The notes beneath the pieces were generated by a model. That model did no database searches, was not told the DNA's origin, and was given only the letters and a program-made list of their open reading frames with translations. From the NCBI RefSeq assembly GCF_052072235.1, contig NZ_CM125436.1, forward strand, positions 4,954,001-5,018,000: a DNA stretch of 64,000 bases, given 5' to 3'. This stretch comes from Brevibacillus_D fluminis_A. GTDB lineage: Bacteria > Bacillota > Bacilli > Brevibacillales > Brevibacillaceae. Positions within the stretch are counted from its first letter, which is position 1; the number at the start of each line of letters is the position of its first letter. Made by a program: the position numbers and the translations under genes. This document shows, in pieces, positions 42,480 through 50,406 of the stretch.

Positions 42480-43832
42480 TTAATGAAGGATTTCCCCTTC
42501 CGTCTCCCGTAAAAACAGGACGGTAATCGCGGTCACGACCAGAAAGCTGGTAATGAAGGCGTTCGTAATCAAAAAGCTTTGGTTCGTGGCCAGAAACGCT
42601 CCGATTGCCGTTGGCGCGATCCAGTTGGCGACGCGCTGCGCGGTTGCCCCCAGACTGTAGCCGGCTCCGCGAATGTTGGTCGGATACAGCTCGCCCATCC
42701 ATACATCCCAAACGCCCCAAGCGCCAAGGCTGAAAAAGGACAAGATCACCAGATAAACCATCAGCTCGGTGATTGTGTTGGAAGCGGCGAAACCGAACCC
42801 GCCGACAGCCGCGAGCACGACGAACACAAACATGACTTTTTTGCGGCCGAATTTGCCGGTCAAATAAGAGGAAGCGAAATAACCGGGGAATTGCGCCAAT
42901 GCCGACAGCACGACGAACCCGAGGCTGGAGACAAAGGATAATCCCTTGCTTTGCGCCAGCATGGACGGCATCCATAAAAACAGCGCCCAATAGCCCCATG
43001 AAAAGCAGAAATTGATCAGCGTTTGCAGTAAAGTCGGCTTCAACAGCTTGCCTTTGAAAATATCCATGAAATTGCCTTGACTCAACTGGGGCACCGTGAC
43101 CGTTCGGCCTTTTAGCAGCCCCTCCACCTTATTCTCGGAAAGCCGCAGCAACGCAGCCTTCGCTTCCGCCGTTTTACCTTTGCCAGCCAGCCAGTAAGGC
43201 GATTCGGGCACCAGCTTCCAGACAACCAAAAACCAGAGAGCGCCGAGCGAGCTGATCGCCATGATCCAGTGCCAGCCGAGATGGCCAAAGAAATACGTGA
43301 TGCCGACTGCGATCAAGGTGCCGATCGGGAACCCGGAAGCCAGATAAACGGCTGCCCGCCCCCGCGACTTGACCGGCAAAAGCTCTTCAAAGAACGGGAA
43401 TGTCGCGACCATCACGCCAGATAACGCCGCTCCTGCGATCAAACGCGTCCAAAACAGCATTTCGAAATTGACCGAAAACGAACTGAGCAACGAAAGCAGC
43501 CCGTACAAAACAAAGCTGAGCAGCACCGTTTTTTTGCGCCCAAATCGGTCGGTAATCTTCCCCCACACTAAGCAACCAGGAATCATGCCGAGGTAAATCG
43601 AGCCCATCACTTCGCCAGTTTGCACCTGGTCGAGCTGGAAATCAGCCGCGATCATCCCGCTGATGAACACGATGATCATCAATTCCCACGCTTCGATGGC
43701 AAAGGAGAAAAACAGAGCGAATCCAGCCTTCCAGTGCTGCGACGTAAAGGGCATTTCTTCAAAAACCTTGCCTACCTCGATCGGAGCGGCATCTCCTGTC
43801 GACCGCTCGCTGAATTCCGCTTTTGCACTCAT
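42480..43832 (-). CDS. MFS transporter, sugar/aromatic-acid symporter type
   Basis: A 450-residue membrane protein with 12 hydrophobic segments. GMIPGCLVWGKITDRFGRKKTVLLSF between helices 2 and 3 and PVKSRGRAAVYLASGFPIGTL around helix 4-5 are the MFS signatures; PESPYWLAGKGKTAEA is the central loop of the sugar-porter/AAHS group. Given its neighbours, it probably imports the cyclic amide or ureide processed by HyuAB. It follows the racemase by 36 bases. Confidence 0.87.
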   Translation of the reverse strand: MSAKAEFSERSTGDAAPIEVGKVFEEMPFTSQHWKAGFALFFSFAIEAWELMIIVFISGMIAADFQLDQVQTGEVMGSIYLGMIPGCLVWGKITDRFGRKKTVLLSFVLYGLLSLLSSFSVNFEMLFWTRLIAGAALSGVMVATFPFFEELLPVKSRGRAAVYLASGFPIGTLIAVGITYFFGHLGWHWIMAISSLGALWFLVVWKLVPESPYWLAGKGKTAEAKAALLRLSENKVEGLLKGRTVTVPQLSQGNFMDIFKGKLLKPTLLQTLINFCFSWGYWALFLWMPSMLAQSKGLSFVSSLGFVVLSALAQFPGYFASSYLTGKFGRKKVMFVFVVLAAVGGFGFAASNTITELMVYLVILSFFSLGAWGVWDVWMGELYPTNIRGAGYSLGATAQRVANWIAPTAIGAFLATNQSFLITNAFITSFLVVTAITVLFLRETEGEILH

Positions 43833-43868
43833 TCGAACCCCCTACTTTCGTGCGAATATTTCGTATCT

Positions 43869-44612
43869 TCAACGCAGGCAAGCTGCCCACTCAAGCTCAG
43901 GCGGCGATTGATACCCTACCAGCTTGCTGTGGCTCCAGCCGAATCTTTGCTTGATCTCAACCAGGAACTCTGCGTATTTGAGCGGGGCCAGGCTGGCGTC
44001 AATGACCGGAATGCCCAACTCCTCCTGGATCGTTTTATAAAAACCGAACTCTATCGTGCAACCGAGGACCAACACATCTGCCCCGTCCTGTTCAATTGCG
44101 GCAATTGCAGCATTTCTGATGCGTCGCTCGGTTTCTGCATGATCCTTCTGGAAATCATGCACCCCCAGATCAAGCGAACGGAACGAAGCGAGCTTGTCGG
44201 CAAAGCCGTATTTATGCACATTTTCTTTCATCTCGGGAATCCATTTTTTCCGTCCGACAATAATCGAGACGCTTTCGCCTAACGTCGTGGCGACATGCAG
44301 GCAAGCCTCCGCCGGAGCGGTGATGACCATCTTTTGCGACAGCTCGCGCGCTGCCCGGATCGCCGGATCATAGAAGCAGCCGATGATTGCCGCATCGTAG
44401 CCATCCGCCTCGGCTTTTTTTATCGTCGTCAAAAGCTCGGGCATAACCATCAATTCGTAACTGTTGTATTCGAGATGATGCGGACCAGCTGATTTCGATA
44501 GGGATACAACATCGACGATCGTGTCAGGCTGTTTGATCTTGCCGAATTCGTCCGCAAAAATCTGATCAAAGGCATCTGTCGTGACCGGGTTAATCCACAA
44601 TATCTTTTTCAT
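43869..44612 (-). CDS. Asp/Glu/hydantoin racemase family protein
   Basis: A 247-residue cytoplasmic enzyme. ILWINPVTTDAFDQIF is the typical hydantoin-racemase N-terminus; the two catalytic cysteines are in AAIIGCFYDPAIRAA and VLVLGCTIEFGF, so acid-base chemistry at an alpha-carbon is expected. PAEACLHVATTLGESVSIIVG is a family motif. The ATG at 44612 is better spaced from GGGGG than the TTG one codon earlier. It leads the transporter, regulator and hydantoinase genes. Confidence 0.9.
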   Translation of the reverse strand: MKKILWINPVTTDAFDQIFADEFGKIKQPDTIVDVVSLSKSAGPHHLEYNSYELMVMPELLTTIKKAEADGYDAAIIGCFYDPAIRAARELSQKMVITAPAEACLHVATTLGESVSIIVGRKKWIPEMKENVHKYGFADKLASFRSLDLGVHDFQKDHAETERRIRNAAIAAIEQDGADVLVLGCTIEFGFYKTIQEELGIPVIDASLAPLKYAEFLVEIKQRFGWSHSKLVGYQSPPELEWAACLR

Positions 44613-44645
44613 CAACCAATTTCCCCCTTGGCCTCTTTTTGGGAA

Positions 44646-44825
44646 TCATCTACTCGCGTTTTCCAACCAAAATAGTAAGATCGGGATAATTACAGCTATA
44701 CAGTATTTTTTAAAGGAACAATCTGAATCGACTTTTGCTTCCAATCTGCCAACACTCGAACAACTCTGCCATTTTTTCTTCATTAATTCGTAGTACAGCC
44801 CATTTTTCTCCACGTTTTCGCTCAT
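44646..44825 (-). CDS. Small 59-residue protein with C-terminal hydrophobic segment, unknown
   Basis: The frame starts at an ATG at 44825 seven bases after AGAGGTGA, a near-ideal ribosome site, and ends 33 bases before the racemase start. It encodes a charged N-terminus (MSENVEKNGLYYELMKKKWQ) and a membrane-helix-like end (YCIAVIIPILLFWLENA). Four cysteines are present. I do not recognise it. It may be a real small membrane protein of the hydantoin cluster or the stub of a decayed transporter gene. Confidence 0.45.
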   Translation of the reverse strand: MSENVEKNGLYYELMKKKWQSCSSVGRLEAKVDSDCSFKKYCIAVIIPILLFWLENASR

Positions 44826-45018
44826 CTATCACCTCTTTTTTCCGAATAATTGTATTTTAATTAATTATCAATATAAATCATGTTTTACTGTATTTCAATA
44901 ACAATTACAGTAATTCGGTAAATATTTTTATTTTAATCGTCATTTTTTGCGATCACTGTAAAAAATCATATATATCTCATTCTGGCAGCTCGCCCCGCCC
45001 CTCCACGTGTTGGCTGGC

Positions 45019-45054
45019 AAAAAACCGACCGGCTACGAGTAAATCGGCCGGTCG
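45019..45054 (-). terminator. Third of three stacked terminators after bmrD
   Basis: CGACCGGC (45026-45033) pairs with GCCGGTCG (45047-45054), followed on the minus strand by six T. Confidence 0.8.
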
Positions 45055-45068
45055 ACAGTTCCTACAAT

Positions 45069-45109
45069 CAAAAAAAGAAGCCCGCTGTATCTACCAGAAT
45101 GCGAGCTTC
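45069..45109 (-). terminator. Second of three stacked terminators after bmrD
   Basis: GAAGCCCGC (45077-45085) pairs with GCGAGCTTC (45101-45109) with one wobble pair; seven T follow on the minus strand. Confidence 0.85.
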
Positions 45110-45112
45110 CGC

Positions 45113-45168
45113 AAAAAAACCCCGCTCTGCTTGCATTGGACACACATCCATCAGGCAAGAAGAACGGG
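45113..45168 (-). terminator. First of three stacked terminators after bmrD
   Basis: A 14-base stem with one mismatch and one wobble (45121-45134 with 45155-45168) around a 20-base loop, followed on the minus strand by seven T. It is about 60 bases past the stop of the ABC exporter gene. The remaining gap up to 44826 is AT-rich with nothing recognisable. Confidence 0.85.
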
Positions 45169-45228
45169 ATACTGTATTAAGTTACGACGTTTTACCGTAG
45201 GTTGTTCTAGGGGCTGCCATAGCCAATG

Positions 45229-47307
45229 CTACACAACCGCCTTGCTAGCCGCCTGCCCCTGCTGGAGCTGATACATTTTATTGTAAACGCCATTTTGCTC
45301 CATCAGCTCTTCATGCGTGCCGCGCTCGACGATTTCTCCGCGAGACAGCACCAGGATCTGGTCCGCATGCTGGATCGTCGAGAGCCGGTGCGCGATGATA
45401 AACGTCGTCCGTCCGCTGGAAAGCACGTGAAGCGCCTCCTGGATCACCGCTTCCGTCTCGCTGTCGATGCTGGCCGTGGCCTCATCCAAGATCAGAATAG
45501 CCGGATCGGCGGCCAATGCGCGCGCAAAGGAGATGAGCTGACGCTGTCCGGCTGACAGCGTCGCGCCTTTTTCGACGACCGGCTCGTCATAACCTGCTGC
45601 AAGCCTCTCGATGAAGGCGTCGGCTTTTACCGCCTTGGCGACCTCGCGCAGCTTTTCGTCCCCGATGCCCTGATTGTACAGCCTGATATTGAATCCAACG
45701 CTGCCTGTGAACAAGAACGGGTCCTGCAGTACCAGGCCGACGTGCTCGCGCAAAGATTTCGGGTCCAGCTCCGCTATATTTTGCCCGTCGATTTCAATGC
45801 AGCCTTTGTTGATGGGATAAAAGCCGAGCAAAAGATTCATCAGCGAGCTTTTTCCAGAGCCCGTATGCCCGACAAGCGCGATCGTTTGGCCTGGTTCCGC
45901 CGTGAACGACACATTTTTCAGCACATAATCCTGATCGTTGTAGGCGAAGGAGACGTTGTCAAAGACGACTTTGCCGCGCGGGCGCTCCATCCGCTCCCGC
46001 TTCTCCTCCGTCTCTGTCGGCGCATCCATGACATCAAACACGCGCTTGGCGGAAATCACCGCCTGCTGCAGCTGTGACAAACGGTCCATCACCATATTGA
46101 TCGGCTCGAAAAAACGGCCCATATAATCGACAAACGCATAGAGCACCCCGAATGAAATCACGTCTGTAAACGACTGTGAGCCGAAATACCAGATGATGAT
46201 GACCAAGGAGAGCTTCCATAAAAAATCGACCGCCGGACGCAGCATGAACGATTCTAGCCGCATCTCCTTCAATTTCGTCCGGTAATACGTTTCGTTGACC
46301 TCGGCGAATTCCTTCGCCACATCTTGTTCGCGGCGGAACGCCTGCACGACGCCCATGTTTTGAATCATTTCATTGATCGTCGCATTCATGTCAGCCAGGC
46401 GCGCGCGGATCACCGTGTAGTAACGCGTGCTGATGCGTCGATACGTCAGCACCAGTACGGCGACAATCGGCAAAAGCAGCGTGCAGAACAGCGCCAGCAT
46501 CGGCTGCATGATGTAGAGCGCCACCAAAATCCCCAGCAAAAATACGGTGTTTTGAACAAAAGTGGCGAGCACGCTCACATACAGCTCGCGAATCGCTTCC
46601 GTATCGTTGGTGACGCGGGAAACGAGCGACCCCGTCGGCGTTTTATCGAAATAGGAGACCGGCAGCTTCTGCAGATGCGAAAAAATATCGATTCTAAGAC
46701 GCTGGATAATGCGCTGTGCCGTCGTTTGCAGCGACAGCAGCTGAATATAGTTCAGCCCTGCGGAAAACAGGATCAGCACGCCATACCCGATCGTCAAGTA
46801 GATCAGCGGTCCAATATCGTGACTATACAATGCCTTGACTTCATCCGAGGTCAGGCGAACCGCCGCCATCTCCGTTGCAGCCCCGCCCCCGCCAGGCTTG
46901 GCAAAGACCACGCGGTACGCACCGCTTCCTGCCAGCGGGAGAATGTGCGGCGCTCCCCCATCAGGCTGCGGTCCATCCAGCAAATAATAGGCCGTTTTCT
47001 CCGTAATGATCTGCACCGGCTTGCCGCCCAGCTTGACGGCTTTTTGCGGGTCGATCCAATCTTCGCGAACCAGAATATGATGCTGCACCTTCACGCTTTG
47101 CGGCTCTTCTCCATCGGGGAGCTGCTCGAACTGGTACCAATTTTTCTGGATGCTCAGGATGTGGCTGTCGATCGCGATTTTGGCGATAAAAGGGCCGGCC
47201 AGATCGGCGCTCGTCCCCAGCAGCAGCAGTACCAGCGCAATCATGATCCGCTTGCGGAACGGGACGGCATAGCTCACGAGCCTGCGCCATACGCTTTGAC
47301 CTGTCAT
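45229..47307 (-). CDS. bmrD: Heterodimeric multidrug ABC exporter subunit, BmrD (YheH) type
   Basis: A 692-residue membrane exporter half: six-helix domain followed by an ATPase with Walker A GHTGSGKSSLM, Walker B ILILDEATASID and His-switch FIIAHRLS. Between helices 1 and 2 there is an insertion of about 110 residues (residues 50-160), as in the BmrD partner, which is much longer than BmrC. Its signature motif is LSAGQRQ rather than LSGGQ, while its own Walker B keeps the catalytic Glu. It overlaps bmrC by four bases. In B. subtilis BmrCD exports drugs such as Hoechst 33342 and doxorubicin; the substrates here are inferred. Confidence 0.88.
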   Translation of the reverse strand: MTGQSVWRRLVSYAVPFRKRIMIALVLLLLGTSADLAGPFIAKIAIDSHILSIQKNWYQFEQLPDGEEPQSVKVQHHILVREDWIDPQKAVKLGGKPVQIITEKTAYYLLDGPQPDGGAPHILPLAGSGAYRVVFAKPGGGGAATEMAAVRLTSDEVKALYSHDIGPLIYLTIGYGVLILFSAGLNYIQLLSLQTTAQRIIQRLRIDIFSHLQKLPVSYFDKTPTGSLVSRVTNDTEAIRELYVSVLATFVQNTVFLLGILVALYIMQPMLALFCTLLLPIVAVLVLTYRRISTRYYTVIRARLADMNATINEMIQNMGVVQAFRREQDVAKEFAEVNETYYRTKLKEMRLESFMLRPAVDFLWKLSLVIIIWYFGSQSFTDVISFGVLYAFVDYMGRFFEPINMVMDRLSQLQQAVISAKRVFDVMDAPTETEEKRERMERPRGKVVFDNVSFAYNDQDYVLKNVSFTAEPGQTIALVGHTGSGKSSLMNLLLGFYPINKGCIEIDGQNIAELDPKSLREHVGLVLQDPFLFTGSVGFNIRLYNQGIGDEKLREVAKAVKADAFIERLAAGYDEPVVEKGATLSAGQRQLISFARALAADPAILILDEATASIDSETEAVIQEALHVLSSGRTTFIIAHRLSTIQHADQILVLSRGEIVERGTHEELMEQNGVYNKMYQLQQGQAASKAVV

Positions 47308-49058
47308 GCGCTCTCCTCTCCTTCCACCTGCTCCTCCATTTGCTGGCGGCGGTATTGCTCGGCATACCAGCCGTCCTGGGCCATCAGCTGATCATGCGTG
47401 CCTCTCTCCACGATCCGCCCTTCATCCAGCACGATAATTTCCTGCGCATGCTGTACGGCAGACAGCCGATGCGCAGTGATGATTGTCGTTTTTCCGGCTC
47501 GTTCGGCACGCAGGTGAGCGAGAATTTTCTTTTCCGTACGCGCATCCACCGCAGAGAGCGAATCGTCCAAAATCAACACTTCCGCATCTGGCAAAAGCGC
47601 ACGGGCGATCGAAATCCGTTGCTTTTGTCCGCCGGAGAGCATCACGCCCTTTTCCCCCACCATCGTTTGCAGGCCGGCCGGGAACCGCTCGATGTCTCGC
47701 AGCATTTCAGCCTGGCTCAACGCATGTTTGATTTCAGCCTCTGTCGCCTCCGGTTTGCCGAAAGCCACGTTTTCCTTGATCGTCCGCGAAAAGAGCAGGT
47801 GCTCCTGCGGAACATAAGCAATCTTTTGGCGAAGCGCCTCAAATGAAATCTCTTCAACCGGCATCCCGCTCATAAAAACGGCGTTTTTCTGAAGCGGGAA
47901 TTGGTGCAGGAGAACGCGGCACAACGTGGACTTTCCGCTGCCTGTACGCCCTACGATGCCGAGCGTATCCCCCTTTGCCAACCGGAAGCTGATGTCGGTC
48001 AATGCCGCTTTTTCCGTGTCGGGGTAGGCGAAGGTCAGCCCGTCGAGGCGGATTTCTCCCGGTGGCACGTGTGCGACGGCATCTTTCGCTTCCGCCACGT
48101 CCGGCTGCTGCGCAAACAGCTCCTCCAGCCGACTGAGCGAAGCGCTCCCCCGCTGCAAAATGTTCATCAGCCAGCCAAACGCAAACATCGGCCAAATCAA
48201 AAGCCCCAAATACAAATTAAATGCAACCAGATCGCCCAATGAAATTTGGCTGTAGATGACCAGAATCGAACCGAAGCCGAGCCCAATAAGAAAGCTGAAG
48301 CCGATGATGATGTTGATGGTCGGCTCAAACAGCGCGTCGATCCGCGCCACATTGATGTTTTTCTTCAAGGTGTCCTCGCTCACACGCTGAAACGCTTCTA
48401 CATCCGCCTGCTCCTGCACAAAAGAGCGCAGCACGCGGACGCCGGACACCGATTCCTGCACATGGTCGTTCATTTTGCCGAACGCTTCTTGCGACAAGTA
48501 AAACCGCTCGTGCAACAGCCTGCCGTAATAAGCGGTCGACCAAGCCAAAAATGGCATCGGCAATAGCGACGCGAGCGTCAGCTTCCAATCAATCGTGAAA
48601 ATCATGACGCCGAGCGTCAGCAGTGTCATCATCAGCGAATCGACCAGCGTCAAAACGCCCATCCCAGCCGTCACCTCGATCGCCGGGATGTCGTTCGTGG
48701 CGATCGCCATCAGATCGCCGGTCCGTCTGCGGTGAAAAAACGATGGTGTCATCCGCGTCAAATGGCCAAACAGCCGATCGCGCAGCGTCCTTTCCAAAAG
48801 GAGCGACCCGCCGTACAAAAAGTGGCGCCAGCCGATGCGCATCAAATACAGCATGAGCCCGATCCCGACCAGCAGCAAAAGCGCCTGTGTCAATGAGCTT
48901 GCGGTCAGCGTTTCATTGCGGATCGAGTCCACCACCTCGCCGATCAAGCGCGGCGGCCACAACATCAACACATCTACCCCTAAGATTAAAAGAACGCCGA
49001 TCACATACCGTTTGGCATGGCGGCGAAAAAACCAGGCCAACCGCTGCAACGTTTGCAA
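47304..49058 (-). CDS. bmrC: Heterodimeric multidrug ABC exporter subunit, BmrC (YheI) type
   Basis: A 584-residue ABC exporter half, the same length as the B. subtilis protein. Walker A is GRTGSGKSTLC, the signature is canonical LSGGQKQRIS, and Walker B reads VLILDDSLSAVD, with Asp in place of the catalytic Glu. This marks the degenerate ATP site of the heterodimer, which combines with the altered signature of BmrD. The start is a TTG at 49058 eight bases after GGGAGAGGG. A leader of about 150 bases with terminator-like and SD-containing hairpins precedes it. Confidence 0.9.
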   Translation of the reverse strand: MQTLQRLAWFFRRHAKRYVIGVLLILGVDVLMLWPPRLIGEVVDSIRNETLTASSLTQALLLLVGIGLMLYLMRIGWRHFLYGGSLLLERTLRDRLFGHLTRMTPSFFHRRRTGDLMAIATNDIPAIEVTAGMGVLTLVDSLMMTLLTLGVMIFTIDWKLTLASLLPMPFLAWSTAYYGRLLHERFYLSQEAFGKMNDHVQESVSGVRVLRSFVQEQADVEAFQRVSEDTLKKNINVARIDALFEPTINIIIGFSFLIGLGFGSILVIYSQISLGDLVAFNLYLGLLIWPMFAFGWLMNILQRGSASLSRLEELFAQQPDVAEAKDAVAHVPPGEIRLDGLTFAYPDTEKAALTDISFRLAKGDTLGIVGRTGSGKSTLCRVLLHQFPLQKNAVFMSGMPVEEISFEALRQKIAYVPQEHLLFSRTIKENVAFGKPEATEAEIKHALSQAEMLRDIERFPAGLQTMVGEKGVMLSGGQKQRISIARALLPDAEVLILDDSLSAVDARTEKKILAHLRAERAGKTTIITAHRLSAVQHAQEIIVLDEGRIVERGTHDQLMAQDGWYAEQYRRQQMEEQVEGEESA

Positions 49059-49210
49059 ATTACCCTCTCCCTGCCACGTAACGTTTCATTCGTTTATCCG
49101 AACCATTCCGACTCGGCAACCGTGTTACTCCACCTCAATCGGTTGCCGAATAGAAAAGGGTTGCGTTCTATCCGCAGCCCTTTTTGAGTACGTACGTTCG
49201 GTTCGCTGAC
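49059..49210 (-). promoter_or_regulatory. Leader of bmrCD with attenuator-like hairpins
   Basis: From the promoter at 49217-49245 the transcript would run into AAAAGGGCTGCG (49184-49173) paired with CGCAACCCTTTT (49165-49154) and a short T tract. A second stem GGCAACCG/CGGTTGCC enclosing a GAGGTGGAG sequence follows, and then short frames ending next to the bmrC start (for example MKRYVAGRG). B. subtilis bmrCD is controlled by ribosome-mediated attenuation through a leader peptide (BmrB); this region could work similarly, but the leader peptide is not obvious. Confidence 0.45.
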
Positions 49211-49216
49211 TTTTCT

Positions 49217-49245
49217 ATCGTAAGTTAACGAAATTTTCCTGTCAA
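49217..49245 (-). promoter_or_regulatory. Promoter of bmrCD
   Basis: TTGACA and TACGAT on the minus strand with a 17-base spacer. The -35 hexamer overlaps the stop codon of the upstream GNAT gene. Confidence 0.7.
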
Positions 49246-49808
49246 TCCAAATTTTTTGTATAATTGCGCTGCCATTCCTCCGCCACCAGGCTATACACGA
49301 CATGGTCCACGTAACGTCCGTTCAAGTATTCGTTTTGACGCAAGACGCCATCCTGATGGAAGCCCAGCCGTTCAGGAATCGCCCTGCTCCTCGAATTTTG
49401 CGTTGCCGCATGAATCTCCAGCTTGTTGAGCTGCCAGACGCCGAAAATGTATTCTCTCATATAAGCAATGACGGCGGACGTCATCAATCCTTTTCCTTGA
49501 AAAGATTCGGTCAGCCAATAGCCCATCGTCGTCTTGCCATTATGCCAATCGATGCGGTGGACGCCCAACGTTCCGGCCAGCCTTCCTTTATACCATATAC
49601 CAAAATGAATCCCTTGATTCCGTGCTTTTTGTTCCAGCGTAAGCGTGATGAACTCGACCGTGTCCTCGACAACTTTGGTGTCATCCACCCATGGCAGCCA
49701 CTCGCGCAGGTGAATGCGATTGCTGTCGATCGCCGTAAACATCTCGACCGCATCCTCTACCAGCAATGGCTTGAGACAAGCATGCTCAAACAAAGGTATT
49801 TCTCTCAC
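49242..49808 (-). CDS. GNAT acetyltransferase, RimJ/RimL/SpeG-like
   Basis: A 188-residue N-acetyltransferase. LKPLLVEDAVEMFTAIDSNRIHLREWLPWVDDTK is the typical N-terminus of ribosomal-protein-serine acetyltransferases, TMGYWLTESFQGKGLMTSAV carries the acetyl-CoA loop, and KLEIHAATQNSRSRAIPERLGFHQDGVLR the final motif. A GTG start at 49808 is chosen because AGAGGGTG precedes it; the longer open frame upstream is only the antisense of the coiled-coil gene. Probable targets are protein N-termini or small amines. Confidence 0.88.
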   Translation of the reverse strand: MREIPLFEHACLKPLLVEDAVEMFTAIDSNRIHLREWLPWVDDTKVVEDTVEFITLTLEQKARNQGIHFGIWYKGRLAGTLGVHRIDWHNGKTTMGYWLTESFQGKGLMTSAVIAYMREYIFGVWQLNKLEIHAATQNSRSRAIPERLGFHQDGVLRQNEYLNGRYVDHVVYSLVAEEWQRNYTKNLD

Positions 49809-49898
49809 TGTGCACACCCTCTTTATTTCGGATGGAAATATCAAAATATTGTCGAATATGGTAACATGGGTCATAAGCCATGTAAAGGAGTTGAACGG

Positions 49899-50345
49899 AT
49901 GGAGCAGATGCTGCTGGAGATTTTGGGAGAACTGAAAGGGCTGCGGACCGATGTGCGAGAGGTAAAGACCGACATCAAGCAGTTGAAGACCGACGTCGAG
50001 CAGTTGAAAACCGACGTCAAGCAGTTGCAGACCGACGTCGAACAGTTGAAAACCGACGTCGCCATATTGCAAACTGATATGGCCCAGGTAAAAGCCGATG
50101 TTTCCTTGTTACAAACCGATATGGCCCAGTTGAAATCGGATGTCAAACAGCTTCAATTGCGTGCCGACATCTTTGAGTCGAACCAGCTGACATTGCTGCA
50201 AGAGCAGCGGGAGTTACGCCTCGAACACCAGACGCGCGACCGCCTGTTGCTGGGCGAACTGGCTGAGATGAAGGACAAGCTCAAATTCGTCAACCGAAAA
50301 GTCGCAGATATGGAATTCGAGACGATCGGAAAACATCATGCATAA
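49899..50345 (+). CDS. Heptad-repeat coiled-coil protein, unknown function
   Basis: A 148-residue protein dominated by about ten consecutive heptads (units such as IKQLKTD, VEQLKTD, VKQLQTD, VAILQTD, MAQVKAD) at residues 17-85. They predict a long parallel coiled coil, followed by a second helical stretch (LQEQRELRLEHQTRDRLLLG). At DNA level the heptads are 21-base near-repeats, so copy number can vary by slippage. There is no signal peptide. SD AAAGGAG lies seven bases before the ATG. Similar proteins in Bacillales are annotated hypothetical. It is divergent from the GNAT gene. Confidence 0.75.
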   Translation: MEQMLLEILGELKGLRTDVREVKTDIKQLKTDVEQLKTDVKQLQTDVEQLKTDVAILQTDMAQVKADVSLLQTDMAQLKSDVKQLQLRADIFESNQLTLLQEQRELRLEHQTRDRLLLGELAEMKDKLKFVNRKVADMEFETIGKHHA

Positions 50346-50349
50346 ATGT

Positions 50350-50393
50350 CAAAAAAACCGCCTTTTCCGTTATGGACAAAGGCGGTTCTTGTT
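50350..50393. terminator. Bidirectional terminator between the coiled-coil gene and mtnA
   Basis: AACCGCCTTT (50356-50365) pairs with AAAGGCGGTT (50378-50387), with seven A on one side and a T-rich tail on the other. Confidence 0.88.
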
Positions 50394-50406
50394 TGACTCG
50401 CTGCTC

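Noticed and set aside
49809..50072. N-terminal extension of the GNAT protein
   Set aside because: The extension is the antisense of the heptad-repeat gene, giving a fake repeat (LLDVG-type units). The GTG at 49808 has the ribosome site and begins the family's normal N-terminus.
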